A stretch of DNA of 15,990 bases, from contig JAQUUM010000001.1 of assembly GCA_028693885.1 (NCBI GenBank), positions 1 to 15,990 on the forward strand. The letters are read 5' to 3'. The position numbers were made by a program, and so were the translations under genes. The notes under the pieces are model-generated. The model was given only the letters and a program-made list of their open reading frames with translations, was not told where the DNA came from and searched no databases. Origin of the DNA: Bacilli bacterium. GTDB lineage: Bacteria; Bacillota_I; Bacilli_A; ML615J-28; CAG-698. Shown here piece by piece: positions 1-7,409 of the stretch (positions are counted from its first letter, which is position 1; each line of letters begins with the position of its first letter).

Positions 1-451
1 TCAGACTAGTGGAATGGTGATTTTTGCAAAAAGTTTTTTGGTTAATAGTTTTTTATCTTGGCAGTTAGAAAACAATTTGATTGAAAAGAAATATCTAGTT
101 TTGGTAGAAAAATTTGGATACAAAAACTTAGAAATCAATTCGAAAATTGCTATGGATAGACATGTTAGCAACAAATTTCGAGTTTCAGATAAAGGTAAAG
201 AAGCTTTGAGCGTTGTTAAATATCTAAAAGATATAAACAATTATAAATTATTAGAAGTTAAAATTTTAACCGGAAGAACTCATCAGATTAGAGTTCATTT
301 AGCATCGATTGGATCTGCAATTATAGGTGATGATATATACGGGTCTAAAATAGATTCTAATATGTTTTTACATCATTATAAAGTCTCTTTTATTCATCCT
401 AGAGATTTTGAAAGAAAAGAATATGTTTGTAAAAAGGAATTTAAATTTTAG
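1..451 (+). CDS. RluA/RluD-family pseudouridine synthase, C-terminal part (5' end outside window)
   Basis: Enzymes of this family isomerise specific uridines in rRNA or tRNA to pseudouridine. The open frame enters the window at base 2 with no start codon. Its first residues, QTSGMVIFAKS, match the end of the family's catalytic HRLDxxTSG block, so the catalytic aspartate lies just upstream of the window. The second family signature, LTGRTHQIRVHLASIG, followed by GDDIYG, is intact near the C-terminus. About 149 codons are visible and the gene ends in TAG. An internal ATG at base 14 falls inside the catalytic motif and is not a real start. RluD, RluC and related members cannot be told apart from this part, so the rRNA site is not assigned. 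The gene shares the strand of the following glycosyltransferase gene but is separated from it by a promoter. Confidence 0.9.
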   Translation, partial: QTSGMVIFAKSFLVNSFLSWQLENNLIEKKYLVLVEKFGYKNLEINSKIAMDRHVSNKFRVSDKGKEALSVVKYLKDINNYKLLEVKILTGRTHQIRVHLASIGSAIIGDDIYGSKIDSNMFLHHYKVSFIHPRDFERKEYVCKKEFKF

Positions 452-483
452 TAAAAAATATTACTAAAACTTTGATTTTACTA
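449..483 (+). terminator. weak AT-rich hairpin after the pseudouridine synthase gene
   Basis: TAGTAAAA at 449-456 is complementary to TTTTACTA at 476-483, an 8-bp stem with a 19-nt loop. An alternative shorter stem pairs TAGTAA (449-454) with TTACTA (461-466). There is little GC and no clear downstream T-run, so a terminator role is only inferred from its position right at the stop codon. Confidence 0.25.
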
Positions 484-503
484 CTAAGGCCTTAAGCAAA
501 TAC

Positions 504-531
504 TTGATTTATTTTAAAAACAAGGTATAAT
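504..531 (+). promoter_or_regulatory. sigma-A type promoter for the glycosyltransferase gene
   Basis: A perfect -10 hexamer TATAAT at 526-531 lies 16 nt downstream of TTGATT (504-509), which matches the TTGACA consensus at four of six positions. Transcription would start near 538, leaving a leader of about 100 nt before the TTG start at 642. A perfect 10-bp palindrome, TAAGGCCTTA, at 485-494 sits 9 nt upstream of the -35 and could be an operator, but nothing else supports that. Confidence 0.6.
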
Positions 532-560
532 TACAGTAGTATGCTATTATAAAAAGCAGC

Positions 561-612
561 TGAAGAGGAAAGAAAGTTGAAAATTATTAATTTAAGCAAA
601 TTGTCCTCTTTA
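561..612 (+). promoter_or_regulatory. leader hairpin with possible 19-codon upstream ORF
   Basis: AAGAGGA (563-569) can pair with TCCTCTT (604-610). The stem extends to 561/612 through one G-U and one A-U pair and is followed by a short T-rich run. The 5' arm contains an SD-like AGAGGA placed 7 nt before a TTG codon at 577. That TTG opens a 19-codon frame (MKIINLSKLSSLFYKIYKR) ending in TGA at 634-636, inside the SD of the glycosyltransferase gene. Pairing would hide the SD of the small frame. Translation of the small frame and any regulatory role are unproven. Confidence 0.3.
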
Positions 613-641
613 TTTTATAAGATATATAAAAGGTGATTGAT

Positions 642-1814
642 TTGGAAAATAAAAAAATATCTTCAGCACAATTTGTTGATGCTTATTTTCCTGTAGTTGA
701 TGGGGTTGTAAGAGTAGTCAGTAGTTATGCTAATACTTTTACAAAACAAGGGAATGAGTGTTGTGTTGTAGCTCCTAGGACCAAAGGATATATTGATAAT
801 GAACCTTTTGAAGTTTTAAGAACTTCGAGTTTTACTGTTCCTGTCTTTGAATACTGTGTACCAATACCGGATAGAAAAAGTAGGAAAATAAAAAAATACT
901 TAAAAACTCATAAATTTGATATATATCATTTACATTCGCCTTTTACGATGGGAACATTTGCTATAAAGCTAGCTAAGAAAAATAAAGTTCCAGTTGTAGC
1001 TACCTTTCATTCGAAATATTACGATGACTTTTTAAGCATTACAAAAAGCCCTAAATTCTCTAGATTTTTAGTTAAAGTAATTTTAAAGGTTTACAATAAA
1101 GCTGATGCTGTTTGGACTTTAAATGAAAGTTCAGCTACTACTTTAAGAGAGTATGGATTTAAAAAAGAAATTACAGTGATTCCTAATGGAACTGATTATG
1201 TGATACCTGGTAATATTGTAGAATTAGAAGAGAATGCATCTAAAAAATATAATATTACAAAAGAAGATAATTGTTTATTATATGTAGGTCACTTAATCTG
1301 GCAAAAAAACTTAAAGTTAATTTTTGATACTTTAAAGGTTTTAAAAGATCAGGCTTTTCCTTTTAAGATGTTAATTGTTGGGGATGGCTATAATGAAAAA
1401 GCTATAAAAAAATATGCTAATGAATTGGACCTTGACGATGTTGTTTTCTTTTTGGGTGAGATTACTAATAAAGAAGAATTACATGGGATTTATAGTTTAA
1501 GTGATTTGTTCTTTTTCCCATCACTTTATGATACTTTTTCCCTAGTTGTAAGAGAAGCGGCTGTTTTAAAGACACCATCGCTTTTATCTAAGGGGGCTAA
1601 TGCATGTGATGGGGTTACTGATAATTTAGATGGCTTTATAGAAGAGGCGAGTCCTATGGCTATGGCATTAAGAATAAAGAAGATTTTTTCTGATAGAGAT
1701 GTTATAGTTAAAGTGGGTGAAAATGCAGCTTTAAACATTCCGCTTAAATGGACTGATGTAATAAAAAAGGTAGAAAAACAATACCAAGAAGTTATTAATA
1801 ATTTTAAAAAATAA
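642..1814 (+). CDS. GT4-type glycosyltransferase, probably diacylglycerol glucosyltransferase-like
   Basis: This is a predicted GT-B fold glycosyltransferase of 390 residues using a nucleotide sugar donor. The N-terminal domain starts with SAQFVDAYFPVVDGVV, typical of GT4 first strands. It carries HSPFTMG near residue 98 and ATFHSKYYDDF near 120, blocks resembling those of membrane-associated diacylglycerol glucosyltransferases. The C-terminal donor domain shows VGHLIWQKN near 215, PNGTD before it, and DTFSLVVREAA near 297-307, where the usual first Glu of the EX7E motif is Asp. There is no signal peptide or membrane span, so peripheral membrane action is inferred. I chose TTG 642 because AAAAGGTGA (628-636) is a well spaced SD for it; the longer GTG at 633 lies inside that SD. 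The gene has its own promoter and terminator. The acceptor lipid cannot be fixed from sequence, and other GT4 roles such as glycan synthesis remain possible. Confidence 0.8.
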   Translation: MENKKISSAQFVDAYFPVVDGVVRVVSSYANTFTKQGNECCVVAPRTKGYIDNEPFEVLRTSSFTVPVFEYCVPIPDRKSRKIKKYLKTHKFDIYHLHSPFTMGTFAIKLAKKNKVPVVATFHSKYYDDFLSITKSPKFSRFLVKVILKVYNKADAVWTLNESSATTLREYGFKKEITVIPNGTDYVIPGNIVELEENASKKYNITKEDNCLLYVGHLIWQKNLKLIFDTLKVLKDQAFPFKMLIVGDGYNEKAIKKYANELDLDDVVFFLGEITNKEELHGIYSLSDLFFFPSLYDTFSLVVREAAVLKTPSLLSKGANACDGVTDNLDGFIEEASPMAMALRIKKIFSDRDVIVKVGENAALNIPLKWTDVIKKVEKQYQEVINNFKK

Positions 1815-1824
1815 AAGATAAAAT

Positions 1825-1867
1825 AAAAAAAGCAAAAAAAATTAAAATTTTACTTGCTTTTTTTTTA
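1825..1867 (+). terminator. intrinsic terminator after the glycosyltransferase gene
   Basis: AAAAAAAGCAA (1825-1835) is complementary to TTGCTTTTTTT (1854-1864), an 11-bp stem ending in a T-run. The loop is 18 nt and contains further A/T complementarity. The stem is mostly A-U with two G-C pairs, so it may be leaky. Its 3' arm also supplies the -35 of the next promoter. Confidence 0.6.
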
Positions 1868-1881
1868 TTATGTTATATAAT
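1854..1881 (+). promoter_or_regulatory. promoter of the S10-spc-alpha operon
   Basis: The -10 hexamer TATAAT at 1876-1881 is perfect. TTGCTT at 1854-1859 lies 16 nt upstream and keeps the important TTG of the -35. No other candidate promoter is visible between the glycosyltransferase gene and rpsJ. Transcription would begin near 1888. Confidence 0.65.
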
Positions 1882-1887
1882 ATACAA

Positions 1888-2009
1888 GGCTGTTTTTCAG
1901 GCAATGATATCCGAGGTTGCTGACACGCTAGGTAGCGTTGTAGAGTGTTAGGGTAATTCGGGTTTAGCCGAGCTACATTAAAAAATGGATGCGAAAGGAG
2001 AAAAGTAAA
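1888..2009 (+). promoter_or_regulatory. structured 5' leader of the S10 operon
   Basis: This non-coding stretch is much richer in G and C than the surrounding spacers. CTGACAC (1920-1926) pairs with GTGTTAG (1945-1951), enclosing GCTA (1927-1930) and TAGC (1933-1936). A second small hairpin pairs TCGG (1958-1961) with CCGA (1968-1971). GTAGC (1932-1936) and GCTAC (1972-1976) offer a competing or pseudoknot pairing. No T-run follows, so control would more likely act on translation or processing than through a terminator. The GAGGTTGCTGACAC block resembles what I recall of rpsJ leaders in Bacilli, where autogenous r-protein leaders are known. I could not verify this. Confidence 0.5.
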
Positions 2010-2321
2010 ATGGCAAAACAAGCTTTAAGAATCAGATTGATCTCTTATGATCACCGCTTAATTGATGAGGCGGCAAAAAAAATCGTTGAAGCAGCGAAAA
2101 GAACAGGTGCGATAGTATCTGGTCCGATTCCTCTTCCAACAGAAAAAGAGGTTTTCACAGTAATTCGTTCACCTCATAAGTACAAAGATAGTCGTGAACA
2201 ATTTGAAAGAAGAACTCACAAAAGGCTTATTGACATTGTTAAGATGGAACCAAGTACTATTGATACATTAGTACATTTAGAAATTCCAGCTGGTGTTGAT
2301 ATTAGCATAAGAAACAAATAA
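2010..2321 (+). CDS. rpsJ: 30S ribosomal protein S10
   Basis: S10 is a 30S head protein and, as NusE, also binds NusB in transcription antitermination complexes. The 103-residue product has family length and begins [19 protein letters not shown]. It contains the S10 signature region [14 protein letters not shown] near residue 32 and the [19 protein letters not shown] block near 54-72. I placed the start at ATG 2010, 9 nt after AAAGGAG (1994-2000). An in-frame ATG at 1989 would add seven residues but lies upstream of that SD and lengthens the protein beyond the family N-terminus. It is the first gene of the operon and follows the structured leader. The stop is TAA. Confidence 0.98.
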   Translation: MAKQALRIRLISYDHRLIDEAAKKIVEAAKRTGAIVSGPIPLPTEKEVFTVIRSPHKYKDSREQFERRTHKRLIDIVKMEPSTIDTLVHLEIPAGVDISIRNK

Positions 2322-2348
2322 AATGAGTAAAATAGGAGGTGAACACTC

Positions 2349-3008
2349 ATGGCCAAAGGAATCTTAGGTAAAAAAATTGGTATGACACAAATTTTTTCTG
2401 AAGAAGGTGTATTAATCCCTGTAACTGTAATTGATGTTACTGGTAATATCGTTCTTCAAAAGAAAACAGTTGAGACAGATGGTTATCAAGCTGTACAACT
2501 AGGCTTTAGCGAAAAAAGAGAAAAATTAGCTAATAAGCCAGAAATTGGACATACTTCAAAAGCAAACACTACCCCTAAGCGCTTCGTTAAAGAAATTGCT
2601 GGGGAAGAGATGCTGGCTTTCGAAGTAGGTCAAGAGGTAAAAGCGAATATATTCACTAATGGTGAAATCGTGGATGTTACAGGAACATCAAAAGGAAAAG
2701 GGTATCAAGGAGTTATTAAAAGACATAACTTCCATAGAGGCCCTATGGCTCATGGATCAGGTTATCATAGAGGGTCTGGTTCTATGGGATCAATTGATGC
2801 TGCTAGAATTAAAAAAGGTAAGAAATTAGCAGGTAGAATGGGCGGAGAAACAAAAACCATTCAAAATTTAGAAATTGTTAAAATTGATTTAGAAAAAAAT
2901 GTAGTGCTTATTAAAGGTAATGTACCAGGAGCAAGAAACTCTTTTGTAATTATTTCAAATGGAGTTAAACAAGATTCTAGTAACATTAATCCTGAAGCAT
3001 TAGCATAG
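2349..3008 (+). CDS. rplC: 50S ribosomal protein L3
   Basis: L3 is an early assembly protein of the 50S subunit whose central extension reaches towards the peptidyl transferase centre. The 219-residue product starts [16 protein letters not shown], the standard family N-terminus. The central loop [18 protein letters not shown] is at residues 130-147, and AGRMGGE follows near 161. The C-terminus carries roughly ten residues (ending NINPEALA) beyond the Bacillus length, which is common variation. The SD AGGAGGTGA sits at 2334-2342. The TAG stop runs into the AGGAAGGAG that serves rplD. Confidence 0.98.
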   Translation: MAKGILGKKIGMTQIFSEEGVLIPVTVIDVTGNIVLQKKTVETDGYQAVQLGFSEKREKLANKPEIGHTSKANTTPKRFVKEIAGEEMLAFEVGQEVKANIFTNGEIVDVTGTSKGKGYQGVIKRHNFHRGPMAHGSGYHRGSGSMGSIDAARIKKGKKLAGRMGGETKTIQNLEIVKIDLEKNVVLIKGNVPGARNSFVIISNGVKQDSSNINPEALA

Positions 3009-3021
3009 GAAGGAGACTATA

Positions 3022-3645
3022 ATGCCAAAAGTTAAGGTTGTGAACCAAACAGGTGCAGAAGTCGGAAAATTAAATTTAAGTGATGAAGTATTCGCAATCA
3101 CTCCTAATATGCAAACTGTATTTGATGTTGTATATGCTCAAAGAGCTGCTATGCGTCAAGGAACACACTCTACAAAAAATAGAGTAGATGTTAGAGGTGG
3201 TGGAATTAAACCATGGCGTCAAAAAGGAACTGGACGTGCTCGTCAAGGTTCTATTAGAGCACCTCAATGGCGTGGTGGTGGAATTGTTTTCGGACCTAAG
3301 CCAAGAAGTTATAATGTAAAAGTAAATAAGAAAGTTGTTCAAGTAGCATTAAAATCACTTTTATCAGATAGACTTGCTAGTAATAATTTAGTAGTAGTTG
3401 ATAAAATTGAACTTGAAGGCTTTAAAACAAAAGGATTAGTTGAAGTATTAACTGCTTTAAATGCTAGTGGAAAAATTTTAGTTATTACAGCAGAAGAAGA
3501 TTTCAATTTATCTCAAGCAGGTAGAAATATACCTAATGTATATGTTCAAACAAAATCACATTTAAGTGTTTATGATATGATCAATGCTGATATGTATATT
3601 GCTACTCAAGATGCAGTAAGTAAATATGAGGAGGAATTGAAATAA
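3022..3645 (+). CDS. rplD: 50S ribosomal protein L4
   Basis: L4 binds domain I of 23S rRNA and lines the peptide exit tunnel with a long loop. That loop is seen as the basic glycine-rich stretch KPWRQKGTGRARQGS at residues 63-77, followed by WRGGGIVFGPKPRSY. The protein is 207 residues, the usual size. In gammaproteobacteria L4 represses its own operon; whether it does so here is unknown, and the leader does not obviously resemble that system. The SD is GGAAGGAG, with the start 14 nt after the rplC stop. The TAA stop overlaps the rplW start by one base (TAATG at 3643-3647), so translation is probably coupled. Confidence 0.98.
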   Translation: MPKVKVVNQTGAEVGKLNLSDEVFAITPNMQTVFDVVYAQRAAMRQGTHSTKNRVDVRGGGIKPWRQKGTGRARQGSIRAPQWRGGGIVFGPKPRSYNVKVNKKVVQVALKSLLSDRLASNNLVVVDKIELEGFKTKGLVEVLTALNASGKILVITAEEDFNLSQAGRNIPNVYVQTKSHLSVYDMINADMYIATQDAVSKYEEELK

Positions 3646-3929
3646 TGAAAAATCCGTATGATGTAATTGTTCGTCCTTTGGTTACTGAAAAAACTGCAAA
3701 ATTAGCAGAAACTCATAAATATACTTTTGAAGTAAAACAAGGTGTGAATAAAATTGAAGTAAAACAAGCAGTTGAAGAATTGTTTAAAGTTAATGTCACT
3801 AAGGTTAATATTATCAATGTTAGAAAAAAAGAACGTAAAGTTGGTAAGTATGCTGGTTTACGTGCAGCTGTTAAAAAAGCTATTATTACCTTAGCTGAAG
3901 GTCAAACACTAGATGTGTTTGAAGTATAG
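3645..3929 (+). CDS. rplW: 50S ribosomal protein L23
   Basis: L23 sits at the exit of the peptide tunnel and is the docking site for trigger factor and the signal recognition particle. The 94-residue product has the family length and the N-terminal block DVIVRPLVTEKT, followed by YTFEVKQGVNKIEVKQAVEELF and VNIINVRKKERKVGKY. The SD GAGGA lies in the end of rplD and the start codon shares its A with the rplD stop. The TAG stop is part of the SD (TAGGAGG, 3927-3933) of rplB. Confidence 0.98.
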   Translation: MKNPYDVIVRPLVTEKTAKLAETHKYTFEVKQGVNKIEVKQAVEELFKVNVTKVNIINVRKKERKVGKYAGLRAAVKKAIITLAEGQTLDVFEV

Positions 3930-3941
3930 GAGGATTTAGTA

Positions 3942-4772
3942 ATGGGAATTAAAAAATATAATCCAACGACTAATGCTCGTCGTGGAATGACAACATTGTT
4001 AAATGAAGAGATAACATCAGATACTCCTGAGAAAAGTTTACTAGCTCCTTTAAATAAAAAAGGTGGTAGAAATAATACTGGTAAAATTACTGTTCGTCAT
4101 CAAGGTGGTGGAAGTAAGAGAAAATACCGTATTATTGATTTCAAAAGAGATAAAGATGGTATTATCGGGACTGTTGCAACTATTGAGTATGATCCAAATA
4201 GATCAGCAAATATTGCATTAATAAATTATGCAGATGGTGAAAAACGTTATATTATCGCTCCTAAAGGAATTAGTGTAGGCCAACAAATCGTTTCTGGGTC
4301 TGATGCTGATATTAAAGTAGGTAATGCAATACCTCTTGAAAAAATTCCAGTAGGTACTACAATTCATAATATTGAAATGCATCCTGGAAGAGGAGCTCAA
4401 CTAGTTAGATCAGCTGGAGCTTCTGCTCAAATTTTAGGGCGTGAAGGTAAGTATGTATTAATCCGTTTAACAAGCGGCGAAGTTAGAAAAATATTAAATG
4501 TTTGCAGAGCAACAATCGGTGAAGTTGGTAATTCAGATTATGAATTAGTAAACTTAGGTAAAGCTGGTAGAAAACGTCATATGGGTATCAAACCTACTGT
4601 ACGTGGATCTGTAATGAATCCTAACGATCACCCTCATGGTGGTGGTGAAGGTCGTACACCTATCGGTCGTAAAGCTCCTCTTACTCCTTGGGGTAAAGTA
4701 GCACTAGGTTTAAAAACTCGTAATAAAAAGAAAAAATCAACAAATCTAATTGTGCGCCGTCGCAATGGTTAA
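3942..4772 (+). CDS. rplB: 50S ribosomal protein L2
   Basis: L2 is a core 50S protein needed for subunit association and a functional peptidyl transferase centre. At 276 residues it has family size. The OB-type N-terminal domain includes [19 protein letters not shown] (52-70), and the SH3-like middle domain follows. The signature [13 protein letters not shown] is at about 226-238, with His230 corresponding to the conserved E. coli His229. The basic C-terminal tail ends in [15 protein letters not shown]. It starts 8 nt after the AGGAGG that is fused to the rplW stop. Confidence 0.99.
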   Translation: MGIKKYNPTTNARRGMTTLLNEEITSDTPEKSLLAPLNKKGGRNNTGKITVRHQGGGSKRKYRIIDFKRDKDGIIGTVATIEYDPNRSANIALINYADGEKRYIIAPKGISVGQQIVSGSDADIKVGNAIPLEKIPVGTTIHNIEMHPGRGAQLVRSAGASAQILGREGKYVLIRLTSGEVRKILNVCRATIGEVGNSDYELVNLGKAGRKRHMGIKPTVRGSVMNPNDHPHGGGEGRTPIGRKAPLTPWGKVALGLKTRNKKKKSTNLIVRRRNG

Positions 4773-4788
4773 GAAAGGAGAAAAATAA

Positions 4789-5061
4789 ATGGCACGTAGT
4801 TTAAAAAAAGGACCTTTTTGTGATGATCATTTGATGAAGAAAGTTGAAGCATTGGCTTCAAGCAATAAAAAAGTTATCCAAACATGGTCACGTAGATCAA
4901 CAATTTTTCCCGATTTCGTAGGTTTCACTATTGCAGTATACAATGGTAAAGAACATGTTCCTGTATACGTTACAGAAGATATGGTTGGGCATAAATTAGG
5001 TGAATTTGCTCCAACAAGAACATATAGAGGACATGGAAAAGATAAGAAGGCAGGTAAATAG
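4789..5061 (+). CDS. rpsS: 30S ribosomal protein S19
   Basis: S19 binds the 30S head with S13 near the A-site finger. The 90-residue product begins [19 protein letters not shown], with Cys11 where most relatives have a different residue. It contains the signature [24 protein letters not shown] and the C-terminal [17 protein letters not shown]. The SD AGAAAGGAG is 8-9 nt upstream. The stop is TAG, only two bases before the rplV start. Confidence 0.98.
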   Translation: MARSLKKGPFCDDHLMKKVEALASSNKKVIQTWSRRSTIFPDFVGFTIAVYNGKEHVPVYVTEDMVGHKLGEFAPTRTYRGHGKDKKAGK

Positions 5062-5063
5062 AT

Positions 5064-5414
5064 ATGGAAAACATGGCAATCGAAACAAAAGCAATCGCCA
5101 AGTCTGTACGCATTACTGCTAGAAAAGTAAGATTGGTTGTTGATTTAATTAGAGGAAAAAGTGTTACTGAAGCATTAGCGATTTTAAGGTTAACTCCTAA
5201 AGCTGCAAGTCTTCCAGTAAGTAAAGTAGTAAGATCAGCTGCAGCAAATGCAGAACATAATGACAAATTAGATAAAAGCAAATTATATATTAAAAAAATC
5301 GTTGTTGATGAAGGACCAACAATGAAGAGATTCCGCCCAAGAGCAAAAGGTAGAGCTGGGTCAATCTTAAAAAGAACAAGTCATATTACTGTAGTCCTTG
5401 CAGAGAAAGAATAA
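5064..5414 (+). CDS. rplV: 50S ribosomal protein L22
   Basis: L22 contacts all 23S domains and its beta hairpin lines the exit tunnel. The product reads [14 protein letters not shown], then [18 protein letters not shown], family-typical, and ends with the loop [21 protein letters not shown] where the tunnel hairpin lies. Length is 116 residues from this ATG. A second ATG at 5073 would give 113, close to the Bacillus size. Neither start has a strong SD; only AAGGCAGG inside the end of rpsS is nearby. This gene probably depends on ribosomes finishing rpsS two bases upstream. The stop TAA merges with AAGGAGG of rpsC. Confidence 0.97.
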   Translation: MENMAIETKAIAKSVRITARKVRLVVDLIRGKSVTEALAILRLTPKAASLPVSKVVRSAAANAEHNDKLDKSKLYIKKIVVDEGPTMKRFRPRAKGRAGSILKRTSHITVVLAEKE

Positions 5415-5425
5415 AGGAGGAACGC

Positions 5426-6076
5426 ATGGGTCAAAAAGTCAATCCAAATGGAATGCGATTAGGTATAATACGAACTTGGGATTCTAAGTGGTATGCTAGC
5501 AAACTAGAAGTTCCTAATTTATTGCATGAAGATTTGTTTATTAGAAATTTTGTAAGTGAATTTTACAAAAAAGCATATGTTTCAAAAATTGAAATTGAAA
5601 GAGCAAAACAACGTATTATGTTAACAATTTATACTGCTAAACCAGGAATTGTTATTGGACGCGAAGGCTCTACAAAGAAAGAATTAGTAACAGTTTTAGA
5701 AAAGAAAACAGGTAAAACAGTATTTATTAATATTGTTGAGATAAAGAGTCCAGACTTGGATGCAGCTTTAGTTGCAAGAAATATCGCTGAGCAATTAGAA
5801 AACAGAGCATCTTTTAGACGTGTTCAGAAAATGGCTATCCAAAGAACTATGAAAGCAGGAGCAAAAGGAATTAAAACTGCTATATCAGGTCGTTTAGGTG
5901 GAGCTGAAATGGCACGTAGAGAAGGTTATAGTGAAGGCACTGTTCCTCTACATACGCTAAGAGCAGATATTGATTTCGCTATAGCTGAGGCTAATACTAC
6001 TTATGGTAAATTAGGCGTAAAAGTATGGATTTGCAAAGGAGAAGTTTTACCAGCTAAAAAGAAGGAGGCAAAATAA
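5426..6076 (+). CDS. rpsC: 30S ribosomal protein S3
   Basis: S3 lies at the mRNA entry tunnel of the 30S subunit and helps helicase activity there. The 216-residue product starts [20 protein letters not shown]. It has a type II KH domain with its GxxG loop as GREG at residues 78-81. The C-terminal S3 domain carries [17 protein letters not shown] and [11 protein letters not shown], both family signatures. Start is ATG after TAAAGGAGG. The 3' end encodes a lysine-rich tail, and its AAGGAGG (6062-6068) is the SD for rplP. Confidence 0.99.
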   Translation: MGQKVNPNGMRLGIIRTWDSKWYASKLEVPNLLHEDLFIRNFVSEFYKKAYVSKIEIERAKQRIMLTIYTAKPGIVIGREGSTKKELVTVLEKKTGKTVFINIVEIKSPDLDAALVARNIAEQLENRASFRRVQKMAIQRTMKAGAKGIKTAISGRLGGAEMARREGYSEGTVPLHTLRADIDFAIAEANTTYGKLGVKVWICKGEVLPAKKKEAK

Positions 6077-6077
6077 T

Positions 6078-6503
6078 ATGTTAATGCCTAAAAGAACAAA
6101 ATTTCGTAGACCTCATCGTGTTAGTTATGAAGGTAAAGCAAAAGGTGCAAAAGCTTTAGAATTTGGTGAATATGGATTGCAAGCAACTAAGGGTTGCTGG
6201 ATCACTAGTAAACAAATCGAAGCATCACGTATTGCCCTTACTCGTCATATGAAACGTGTAGGTAATGTTTGGATAAGAGTATTCCCTCATATGGCTATTA
6301 CTAAAAAACCATTAGAAGTTCGTATGGGTGGCGGAAAAGGTGCTCCTGAAGAGTACGTTGCAGTAGTAAAAAGAGGCACTATCATGTTCGAAATCGGTGG
6401 TGTTGATGATGAAACTGCTCGTGAAGCATTAAGATTAGCATCTCATAAATTACCAGTTACAACTAAAATAGTTGTTAAAGAAAGTGGTGAATTAAATGGC
6501 TAA
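6078..6503 (+). CDS. rplP: 50S ribosomal protein L16
   Basis: L16 binds near the A-site tRNA elbow and is a late assembly protein of the 50S subunit. The 141-residue product begins [21 protein letters not shown], matching the common MLxPKR family start, so ATG 6078 is preferred over the ATG at 6084. [20 protein letters not shown] and [16 protein letters not shown] are the two family signature stretches. The gene begins two bases after rpsC. Its last 8 bases overlap the rpmC start. Confidence 0.98.
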   Translation: MLMPKRTKFRRPHRVSYEGKAKGAKALEFGEYGLQATKGCWITSKQIEASRIALTRHMKRVGNVWIRVFPHMAITKKPLEVRMGGGKGAPEEYVAVVKRGTIMFEIGGVDDETAREALRLASHKLPVTTKIVVKESGELNG

Positions 6504-6744
6504 TACAAAAAAAGAAACTAAGAAGCCAGTTGAAGTAGTTCGCAAATCAAAAGTGGCTACAATTAGAGATATGGATGTTCCAACAATTGAAAAAGAAATC
6601 GCAGAATTAAAGAAAGAGTTATTTAATATGCGTTTCCAAAGCGCTGTTGGAAAATTAGAAAACACAGCAGCAATTAAAAAAGCTAAGAAGCAAATCGCAC
6701 GTATGAAGACTATTCTTACAGAACGTGCTAATGCGCTTAAATAG
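6496..6744 (+). CDS. rpmC: 50S ribosomal protein L29 with N-terminal extension
   Basis: L29 is a two-helix protein next to L23 at the tunnel exit. The conserved core begins around residue 22 with [20 protein letters not shown] and includes LFNMRFQ and [19 protein letters not shown]. At 82 residues it is longer than the usual 60-70, because a lysine-rich segment ([19 protein letters not shown]) precedes the core. ATG 6496 is the only ATG upstream of the core. A GTG at residue 20 is possible but has no SD. The SD for 6496 is weak (GTGGTGA), so coupling with rplP through the 8-nt overlap is likely. The TAG stop forms TAGGAGG for rpsQ. Confidence 0.95.
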   Translation: MANTKKETKKPVEVVRKSKVATIRDMDVPTIEKEIAELKKELFNMRFQSAVGKLENTAAIKKAKKQIARMKTILTERANALK

Positions 6745-6756
6745 GAGGCTTATATT

Positions 6757-7017
6757 ATGGAAAGAAATAATCGTAAAGTCTATATGGGCAAAGTAGTTGC
6801 TGATGTAGAAGACAAAACAATTAAAGTTGAAATAACTACTTATAAAAAACATTCATTATATAGTAAGAGAGTTATTTATACAAAGAAATTTACTGCTCAT
6901 GATGAAGAAAATCAAGCAAAAGTAGGCGATATTGTTAAAATTATGTCTACAAGACCTCTTTCAAAAACTAAGAGATATCGTTTGATCGAAATCGTTGAAA
7001 AAGCAGTTATTCTATAG
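6757..7017 (+). CDS. rpsQ: 30S ribosomal protein S17
   Basis: S17 is an OB-fold primary binding protein of 16S rRNA in the 30S body. The 86-residue product is family-sized: [26 protein letters not shown] N-terminus, [21 protein letters not shown] in the middle, and [18 protein letters not shown] near the end, the classical S17 signature region. The SD AGGAGG is fused to the rpmC stop. Its own TAG stop forms TAGGAGG for rplN. In Bacillus-like clusters it closes the S10 segment before the spc segment begins; here no boundary signal is visible. Confidence 0.98.
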   Translation: MERNNRKVYMGKVVADVEDKTIKVEITTYKKHSLYSKRVIYTKKFTAHDEENQAKVGDIVKIMSTRPLSKTKRYRLIEIVEKAVIL

Positions 7018-7029
7018 GAGGTGTAAGAT

Positions 7030-7398
7030 ATGATACAACAAGAATCGAGATTACGCATAGCCGATAATTCAGGAGCTAAAGAAATTTTAACAATTAAAGT
7101 ATTAGGCGGAACTAGAAGACGTTATGCAAATATTGGAGATATCATCGTTGCTACTGTAAAAACTTCAACTCCTGGTGGAACAGTTAAAAAAGGTGAAGTA
7201 GTAAAAGCAGTTATAGTAAGAACAAAAAGCGGTTTAAGAAGAAATGACGGAAGTTATATTAAGTTTGATGATAACGCAGCTGTTATTATTAAAGATGATA
7301 AATCTCCTAAAGGCACTCGTATTTTCGGCCCAGTTGCTCGTGAATTACGTGATAAAGAATTTACAAAAATCATTTCTTTAGCCCCTGAAGTTCTATAA
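7030..7398 (+). CDS. rplN: 50S ribosomal protein L14
   Basis: L14 forms intersubunit bridges and is the binding site of the silencing factor RsfS. The 122-residue product is exactly family length and begins [20 protein letters not shown]. The internal block [30 protein letters not shown] region holds the L14 signature, and [25 protein letters not shown] closes it. Start follows TAGGAGGTG. The stop TAA is the first part of TAAGGAGG for rplX. Confidence 0.98.
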   Translation: MIQQESRLRIADNSGAKEILTIKVLGGTRRRYANIGDIIVATVKTSTPGGTVKKGEVVKAVIVRTKSGLRRNDGSYIKFDDNAAVIIKDDKSPKGTRIFGPVARELRDKEFTKIISLAPEVL

Positions 7399-7409
7399 GG
7401 AGGACCTAG

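Noticed and set aside
485-494. Palindrome TAAGGCCTTA as a defined repressor operator
   Set aside because: A 10-bp palindrome is short and matches no operator I can name; kept only as a remark on the promoter.
633-641. GTG 633 as start of the glycosyltransferase gene
   Set aside because: It lies inside the AAAAGGTGA that serves as SD for TTG 642; no other SD precedes it.
1989-2009. ATG 1989 as start of rpsJ
   Set aside because: It lies upstream of the AAAGGAG site, and the added residues are not part of S10.
3076-3342. Antisense open frames across ribosomal genes (for example opposite rplD)
   Set aside because: Compositions such as runs of Ser/Thr/Phe are reverse-strand shadows of conserved genes, with no SD or family resemblance.
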